Shown piece after piece: positions 58,614 to 64,000 of a DNA stretch of 64,000 nucleotides. The notes under the pieces were generated by a model. The model worked only from the letters and a program-made list of their open reading frames with translations, searched no databases and had not been told where the DNA came from. The translations under genes and the position numbers were made by a program. Within the stretch, counting starts at the first letter, position 1. Every line of letters starts with the position of its first letter. The DNA is from Elusimicrobiota bacterium. Its GTDB lineage: Bacteria; Elusimicrobiota; Elusimicrobia; UBA1565; UBA9628. Location: assembly GCA_016218545.1 (NCBI GenBank), contig JACRDQ010000030.1, positions 1-64,000 of the forward strand, in the 5' to 3' direction.

Positions 58614-59885
58614 ATGAACGCCGCGCTCCGCATCCTCCTGCTTTCCGTGCTGGCAGGCCGGGCGTTCGCTGCTCCGGCACCGAGCGCGGCTGGAGATGCT
58701 CCTTCTGGCCGGCCCATCAGCCTGGCCGAGGCCTACGAGAGGGCGCTCGGGGTCAGCGACGACCTCGCGGGCAGGTTCGAGACCGTGTCCGAGGCCTGGG
58801 CGCGGGTCTCGGAGCTCTGGTCCGCGGTCCAGCCGAGGCTCTCCCTGAAGGCGAGCGAGTTCGTGCAGGACTCGTCCTCCTCGCGCGACAAGCCGGAGGT
58901 CAAGTTCACGCTGCGCCAGCCCCTGTTCACGGGCTTGCGGGAGTTCCTGGCCCTGCGCGCGGCCAAGGCCAAGGGCAGGGCCTCGGAGCTCGAGCTCCTG
59001 CGGGCCAAGGACCTCCTGTACCTCGACGTGGCCGGAGCCTACCTCGACCTGCACGGCCTGCACCGGGAGCTCGACATCCGCTTCGCCCTGGTGGGCATCA
59101 CCAAGGAGCGCATCCGGGAGTTGAAGGAGCGCGAGAGGATCGGCCGTTCGCGCAAGAGCGAGGTCCTGGCCGCCGAGTCCCAGCTCGCCGGCCTCGTGGC
59201 GGACCTGGCCGAGGCCAAGCGCCGGGAGCTGGGAGCCCAGGAGGTCCTGCGCTTCCTGACCGGCATCCCGGAGCGGCTCGTGCCCGAGTCCATGGAGCCG
59301 CAGCCCGCCGCGGGAGTGGAGGGGTACATCGCCTCCTCGCGGTCCCGCGGGGACGTGGCTGCCCGGCGCGAGGACTTGGCCGCTGCCAAGGACGCCACGG
59401 AGTCGTTCCGGCGCGGCCGCTGGCCCTTCGCGGCCTTGGACGGCAACTACTACCTCAAGCGCTCCGAGTCCCAGAAGGACGTCAAGTGGGACCTGACCGT
59501 GTCCGCTGAGCTTCCCCTCTATCAGGGTCTGCAGACCTCGGCCCAGGTCCGGCAGGGCCAGGCCCGCGAGCGGGCCGCGGAGGCCGCCTTGTCCGCCGCC
59601 CTGCGCCGCGCCGAGACCGAGGTCAGGACCGCCCACGCGGACCTCCTGGCGGGCATGGAGGTGGTCGCGGCCCTGGAGCGCGCCGTGTCCCTGGCCGAGG
59701 CCAATGCCAAGGCCCAGACCGAGGACTACAGGCTGGGCTTGGTGACCAACCTCGACGTGTTGGGCGCGCTCAACGCCCTCCAGCAGGCGCGCCTGAGGCT
59801 CGAGTCCAGCCGCGTGGACGTGGTGTTCTCGCGCTTCCGCCTGGCTGCCGCCTCGGGCCTCGCAGCGGGGGCCTACCCGCGATGA
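58614..59885 (+). CDS. TolC-family outer-membrane efflux protein
   Basis: The product is 423 residues with a signal peptide (MNAALRILLLSVLAGRAFA). Two long helical OEP repeats are visible: SLAEAYERALGVSDDLAGRF at the front and ALERAVSLAEANAKAQTED at the rear, separated by beta segments. Such proteins form the outer-membrane duct for RND or type I export. It overlaps the RND gene by 4 bp (ATGA). There is no membrane fusion protein gene between or beside them. Confidence 0.88.
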   Translation: MNAALRILLLSVLAGRAFAAPAPSAAGDAPSGRPISLAEAYERALGVSDDLAGRFETVSEAWARVSELWSAVQPRLSLKASEFVQDSSSSRDKPEVKFTLRQPLFTGLREFLALRAAKAKGRASELELLRAKDLLYLDVAGAYLDLHGLHRELDIRFALVGITKERIRELKERERIGRSRKSEVLAAESQLAGLVADLAEAKRRELGAQEVLRFLTGIPERLVPESMEPQPAAGVEGYIASSRSRGDVAARREDLAAAKDATESFRRGRWPFAALDGNYYLKRSESQKDVKWDLTVSAELPLYQGLQTSAQVRQGQARERAAEAALSAALRRAETEVRTAHADLLAGMEVVAALERAVSLAEANAKAQTEDYRLGLVTNLDVLGALNALQQARLRLESSRVDVVFSRFRLAAASGLAAGAYPR

Positions 59886-62800
59886 GCGTCTCCGAAGTCT
59901 CCATCCGCAACCCGGTCTTCGCCTGGATGCTCATGCTGGGGCTGATGTTCTTCGGCTGGCTCGGGTTCTCCCGCATGGGGGTCAGCCTCATGCCGGACGT
60001 GGACTTCCCGGTCCTCTCCATCTCCCTGAACTGGGAGGGAGCCTCCCCCGAGATCATGGAGACCGAGGTCGTAGACCTCGTGGAGGACGCCATGACCACG
60101 GTCGAGGGCGTGCGTGAGGTCTCCTCCAACTCCCGCCAGGGCTCGGCCTCGGTCACGGTCGAGCTCGAGCTCGACCGCGACATCGACGTGGCCATGCAGG
60201 AGGTCCAGGCCAAGCTCTCCCAGCTCCAGCGCCGCCTGCCCAGGGACCTCGACCCGCCCTCGGTCTCGAAGTCCAACCCGGAGGACAACCCCATCATGTG
60301 GCTGGCCCTGTCCGGCGACGTGCCGCTCAAGGACATGATGGTCCTCGTGGATACCCGCGTCAAGCAGCAGTTCCAGACCATCCCGGGCGTGGGGGAGGTC
60401 TTCCTCGGCGGGCTCGTGGACCGGAACCTCAGGGTCTGGCTCGACGCCAGGGCCATGGAGGCCAAGCAGATCACGGCCCAGGACGTGCTGGCCGCCATCA
60501 GCCGCGAGCACATCGAGGTCCCGGCGGGGCGCCTTGAGACCCCGGTCAGGGAGTACAACGTCCGGGCCCTGGGGGAGTTCCCGTCCGCCAAGGAGTTCGA
60601 GGGCCTCCTCATCACCCAGCGCGGGGGCGCGCCCATCCACGTGCCCATCAAGCTCCGGGAGGTCGCGCGCATCGAGGACGGGCTCGCGGACGAGCGGCGC
60701 ATCGCGCGCGCCAACGGCGTGCGCGCCATCGGCATGGGCATCCGCAAGCAGCGGGGCGCCAATTCCGTGAAGGTGGCCGCTGAGGTGACGGAGAGGCTCG
60801 TCGAGGTCCGCAGGAACCTGCCCACCGGAGTCGAGCTCAACATCAACTTCGACACGACCCGCTTCATCAAGGACGCGGTCCACGAGCTCAACTTCAACCT
60901 GGTGCTCTCAGCCCTGCTCACCTCCGTGGTCTGCTGGCTCTTCCTGGGGACCTGGTCGTCGACGGTCAACATCCTCATGGCCATCCCGACCTCCATCCTC
61001 GGGACCTTCATCGCCGCCTACTTCCTGGGATTCACCCTCAACAGCTTCACCATGCTGGGCCTGACCCTGGCCATCGGCATCGTGGTCGACGACGCCATCA
61101 TGGTGCTCGAGAACATCGTGCGGCACAGCGAGGGGGGCAAGGACCGCGTGCGGGCGTCCCTCGACGGGTCCCGGGAGATCTCCTTCGCGGCCCGGGCCGC
61201 GACCGCGGCCATCCTGGCCATCTTCGTCCCCGTGGTGTTCATGAAGGGGATCGTGGGCAAGTTCTTCTTCCAGTTCGGCGTGACCATCTCCGTGGCCGTG
61301 ATGCTTTCCCTGCTCGAGGCCCTGACCCTGACGCCCATGCGGACCTCGCAGTTCCTCTCCGAGGGCCGGGTCTCGGGGATGACGGTGCTGGCCAACGACC
61401 TCTTCCGGAGGCTGGCGCTCTCCTATCGCGGGGCCCTGGCCGTGTGCCTGGACCACCGCTGGAAGGTCCTGCTCGGGGCCGCGGTCTTCTTCGCGGGCTC
61501 GCTCCTGCTGGCCAAGGGCCTGCGCTGGGAGTTCGTGCCCTCGCAGGACCAGTCCGTGTTCATGCTGCGCATGCGCACGCCGGTCGGGTCCTCCATCGAG
61601 GCCACGGACGGCAAGTTCCGCGAGATCGGGGCCTGGCTGACCGCCCAGCCTTCGGTCAAGCGCTACTTCGGCAACGTGGGAGGCATGGGCGGGGGGGACG
61701 TGTCCTCGGGCATGATGTTCGTGACCCTCAAGCCCCCCTCCGAGAGGCCCAAGGGCCCGGACGGCAAGCGGCCCACCCAGGCCGACATCATCGCCTCCGC
61801 CCGCAAGGAGCTGAGGAAGATCCAAGGGGTCAACGCCATCCCCGTGGACATCTCGCAGGCCGGGTTCGGCGGCCACCGCGGCATGCCGGTCGAATTCTCC
61901 GTGCGGGGGCCGGATTGGGACAAGCTCGTGGAACTGTCGCGCACCCTGCTCAAGGCCTGCGAGGCCACGGGCCTCATGGTGGACCTCGACTCGGACTACC
62001 GTGAGGGCATGCCCGAGGTGCGGGTCTACCCGGACCGGGCCAAGGCCTATTCCCGCGGGGTGTCCGTCGAGTCCGTGGGCACGGCCATCAACGCCATGGT
62101 GGGCGGGGTGAGGGCGGGGTACTTCACGGACGCCGGCCGGCGCTACGAGGTGCGCGTCCGGGCCGAGACGGGCTTCCGCCTCAAGCCCGAGGACCTGGGC
62201 CGCTTCTACGTGCGCAACAACCGCGGGGAGATGATCCGGCTCTCCGAGGTCGTCAAGATCCAGGAGCGCACCACGCTCCTCTCCATCCTGCGCAAGGACC
62301 GCGAGCGGGCCATCGGCATCACGGCCAACGTGACGGCCGGCAAGTCCCAGGCGGACGCCCTGGCCGCGGTGGAGCGCCTGGGCCGCGAGTCCCTGCCTCC
62401 GGGCTACCACGTGGTCTTCGGCGGCTCGGCGCGGACCTTCCGGGAATCCTTCGAGAGCCTGGCCTTCGTGCTCGGGCTGGGCCTCATCGTGGCCTACATG
62501 GTGCTGGGCTCGCAGTTCAACAGCTTCCTGCACCCCTTCACGGTCCTCCTGGCCCTGCCCTTCAGCGTCTCGGGCGCGCTCCTGGCGCTCCGGGTGAGCG
62601 ACACGAGCCTCAACCTCTACTCCATGATCGGCATCATCCTGCTCATGGGCATCGTGAAGAAGAACTCGATCCTGCTCGTGGACTTCGCCAACCAGCGCCG
62701 GAGCGACGGCCTGGCTCCCAGGGAGGCCCTGCTCGACGCCTGCCCGGTGAGGCTGCGGCCCATCCTCATGACCACCATCTCCACCATCGCCGCCGCCCTT

Positions 62801-63004
62801 CCCCCCGCCCTGGCCATCGGCCCCGGGGCCGAGACCCGCATCCCCATGGCCGTGACCGTCATCGGAGGGGTGGCGGTCTCGACCCTGCTGACCCTCTTCG
62901 TGGTCCCCTGCGCCTACAGCCTGCTGACCCGGCTCGAGCGGCGGCCTCCGCGCGACCTCAGCCGCTCCTCGGCCGGTCCCGGAGCCGAGAGGTCCCTTTC
63001 ATGA
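59882..63004 (+). CDS. RND-family efflux pump, inner-membrane transporter
   Basis: The product is 1040 residues, the full size for AcrB/HAE1-type pumps. It opens with an N-terminal membrane helix (PVFAWMLMLGLMFFGWLGF) and PDVDFPVLSISLNWEGASPE. The proton relay is present as IGIVVDDAIMVLENIVRH in TM4 and MGIVKKNSILLVDFANQ in TM10. Pore and docking domains fill the two large loops. It likely exports hydrophobic compounds, lipids or cell-envelope material with proton motive force. The partner periplasmic adaptor must be encoded elsewhere, or the downstream protein replaces it. Confidence 0.93.
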   Translation: MSVSEVSIRNPVFAWMLMLGLMFFGWLGFSRMGVSLMPDVDFPVLSISLNWEGASPEIMETEVVDLVEDAMTTVEGVREVSSNSRQGSASVTVELELDRDIDVAMQEVQAKLSQLQRRLPRDLDPPSVSKSNPEDNPIMWLALSGDVPLKDMMVLVDTRVKQQFQTIPGVGEVFLGGLVDRNLRVWLDARAMEAKQITAQDVLAAISREHIEVPAGRLETPVREYNVRALGEFPSAKEFEGLLITQRGGAPIHVPIKLREVARIEDGLADERRIARANGVRAIGMGIRKQRGANSVKVAAEVTERLVEVRRNLPTGVELNINFDTTRFIKDAVHELNFNLVLSALLTSVVCWLFLGTWSSTVNILMAIPTSILGTFIAAYFLGFTLNSFTMLGLTLAIGIVVDDAIMVLENIVRHSEGGKDRVRASLDGSREISFAARAATAAILAIFVPVVFMKGIVGKFFFQFGVTISVAVMLSLLEALTLTPMRTSQFLSEGRVSGMTVLANDLFRRLALSYRGALAVCLDHRWKVLLGAAVFFAGSLLLAKGLRWEFVPSQDQSVFMLRMRTPVGSSIEATDGKFREIGAWLTAQPSVKRYFGNVGGMGGGDVSSGMMFVTLKPPSERPKGPDGKRPTQADIIASARKELRKIQGVNAIPVDISQAGFGGHRGMPVEFSVRGPDWDKLVELSRTLLKACEATGLMVDLDSDYREGMPEVRVYPDRAKAYSRGVSVESVGTAINAMVGGVRAGYFTDAGRRYEVRVRAETGFRLKPEDLGRFYVRNNRGEMIRLSEVVKIQERTTLLSILRKDRERAIGITANVTAGKSQADALAAVERLGRESLPPGYHVVFGGSARTFRESFESLAFVLGLGLIVAYMVLGSQFNSFLHPFTVLLALPFSVSGALLALRVSDTSLNLYSMIGIILLMGIVKKNSILLVDFANQRRSDGLAPREALLDACPVRLRPILMTTISTIAAALPPALAIGPGAETRIPMAVTVIGGVAVSTLLTLFVVPCAYSLLTRLERRPPRDLSRSSAGPGAERSLS

Positions 63005-64000
63005 ATCCCGAGGTGCTCCGCCGCGTCGCGCTCGTGCTGAGCCTGGCCGCGGCCGTGGTCCTTGCCCGCCTGACCCCGTTCGAGCCCCTGGCCAGCCTGC
63101 GCCTGCCCGAGTTCGAGAAGGGCCATGCCCGCAACAACCGGCCCACCCCGGACGGGAGGACCGAAGGCGAGCTCTCCATGGAGGAATACGTCTCCTACGT
63201 GACCGGAGGCCGGATCATCCCGGTCTCGGGCCCGGAGTGGACGGCTTTCTTCGACAAGGTCGAGACTTCGCTGAGGGAGGGCGCGGTCCCGGCGGGCTGG
63301 GAGCACCGGGTCACGCCCGAGGAGCTCGAGTCCTCCAGGAAGACGTGGCCCGCGGGCGTCAAGGACTGGAAGGACGTGCACCGCCTCTTCTTCTGGGTCT
63401 CGGAGCCGCCGCTCGTCGAGCATGCCGAAAGCCTCACGGCCGAGGCGGACTACTATTTCAAGCTCGACTCCAAGCCGCCGCGCTACCTCGAGGCCTACCA
63501 CTACCCCGAGCTCAGGACCACGGGCCTGGCCAGCGGGTTCTACGGCATCCCGCGGCGCTTCGCCTACCCCTACATGAAGTGGTCTCCGTGGCTGATCCTC
63601 GGGGGCCTGCTGGTCTACGTCCTCCTGCCCTGGCCCAGGAGAGCGGCTGATGTCGCGGCCGTGGCGCGCTGGAGGGTCGTGGGATCGGACCTGGCCTCCT
63701 CCGGCCTGCTCTTCCTCATGTTCTTCGCCATGCCGTTCTTCATCGTGGGGAGCACGGTGCAGGCCGTGACCGAGTGGCTCCTCTTCTCGTTCGTGTTCTG
63801 GATCGTCGCGGGCCTCGGGCTGCTGGCGGCCTGCTACAGCGCGGTGTGGGGAGGCTTCAGCGTCACGGTGGGGGGGGACCGGCTGACCTTCGGCAGCCTG
63901 CGCGGCTCGAAGGACCTCAGGTACGGGGATTTCGCCTCGATCCAGGCCGCGACCTTCCAGCCCCCGGGCTGGCTCATCAAGACCCTTTGGGTCCTTTCCC
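63001..64000 (+). CDS. Membrane protein, 3' partial, co-translated with the RND pump
   Basis: The frame starts at ATG 63001 (ATGA overlap with the RND gene) and stays open to the window end, 333 codons so far. After an N-terminal hydrophobic segment (VALVLSLAAAVVLARLT) there is a polar domain of about 170 residues (EEYVSYVTGGRIIPVSGPEW, HRLFFWVSEPP), then membrane segments near 197-215, 235-255 and 262-280, and a soluble part (VTVGGDRLTFGSLRGSKDLR) at the edge. I do not recognise the family. It may be an accessory of the pump. Confidence 0.7.
   Translation, partial: MNPEVLRRVALVLSLAAAVVLARLTPFEPLASLRLPEFEKGHARNNRPTPDGRTEGELSMEEYVSYVTGGRIIPVSGPEWTAFFDKVETSLREGAVPAGWEHRVTPEELESSRKTWPAGVKDWKDVHRLFFWVSEPPLVEHAESLTAEADYYFKLDSKPPRYLEAYHYPELRTTGLASGFYGIPRRFAYPYMKWSPWLILGGLLVYVLLPWPRRAADVAAVARWRVVGSDLASSGLLFLMFFAMPFFIVGSTVQAVTEWLLFSFVFWIVAGLGLLAACYSAVWGGFSVTVGGDRLTFGSLRGSKDLRYGDFASIQAATFQPPGWLIKTLWVLS

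Overview
The window is about 64 kb of high-GC bacterial DNA. It carries 53 protein-coding loci, packed tightly and often sharing 1-4 bp start/stop overlaps (ATGA, GTGA, TTGA). I saw no rRNA, tRNA, CRISPR array or insertion sequence. The cell is a diderm: there is a TolC-type outer-membrane channel with an RND pump, several lipoproteins, a polysaccharide-type ABC exporter and many envelope glycan genes. I cannot name the lineage from this sequence. A high-GC candidate-phylum bacterium (Elusimicrobiota-like) is a weak guess from gene style only.

Layout. 1-14.3 kb is an envelope-glycan region: a DegT/RfbH-like protein without PLP residues (cut by the left edge), two B12-binding radical SAM enzymes, an ABC-2 permease, three SGNH hydrolases, a GT39-like glycosyltransferase and two sulfatase-fold enzymes. 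14.3-21.5 kb reads leftward: a GT4 glycosyltransferase, a TMTC-like membrane protein with TPRs, and a 1350-residue protein fusing an S26-type peptidase domain, a beta-helix and a nucleotidyltransferase. 21.5-31 kb is mixed housekeeping: MsrBA, adenosine deaminase, an exported subtilase, a flavodiiron protein and a second TMTC-like protein.

31.2-38 kb holds a probable bacterial ceramide cluster: serine palmitoyltransferase, a GNAT-fold ceramide synthase candidate, a lipoprotein and a ceramide-reductase-like SDR. A polyprenol-phosphate glycosyltransferase, a PAP2 phosphatase and a class II aldolase lie beside it.

38.9-46.7 kb is the most striking part. One operon encodes type 2 IPP isomerase, class II HMG-CoA reductase, mevalonate kinase, UbiX, a UbiD-type decarboxylase, both aconitase X subunits and isopentenyl phosphate kinase. 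This is the full set for the archaeal (trans-anhydromevalonate phosphate) mevalonate route from HMG-CoA to IPP and DMAPP, in a bacterial genome.

46.7-64 kb has a metallophosphoesterase, a calcium-binding-like exported protein, a hybrid response regulator-histidine kinase, polysaccharide deacetylase plus FemAB-like genes, an AspT-type transporter, an XRE regulator broken by one amber codon, aroA, a YcaQ-type DNA glycosylase, and TolC plus RND pump genes running into a gene cut by the right edge.

Many first-in-operon genes have a good -10 hexamer only 5-10 bp before the start codon and no Shine-Dalgarno sequence. This suggests that leaderless or near-leaderless transcripts are common here.
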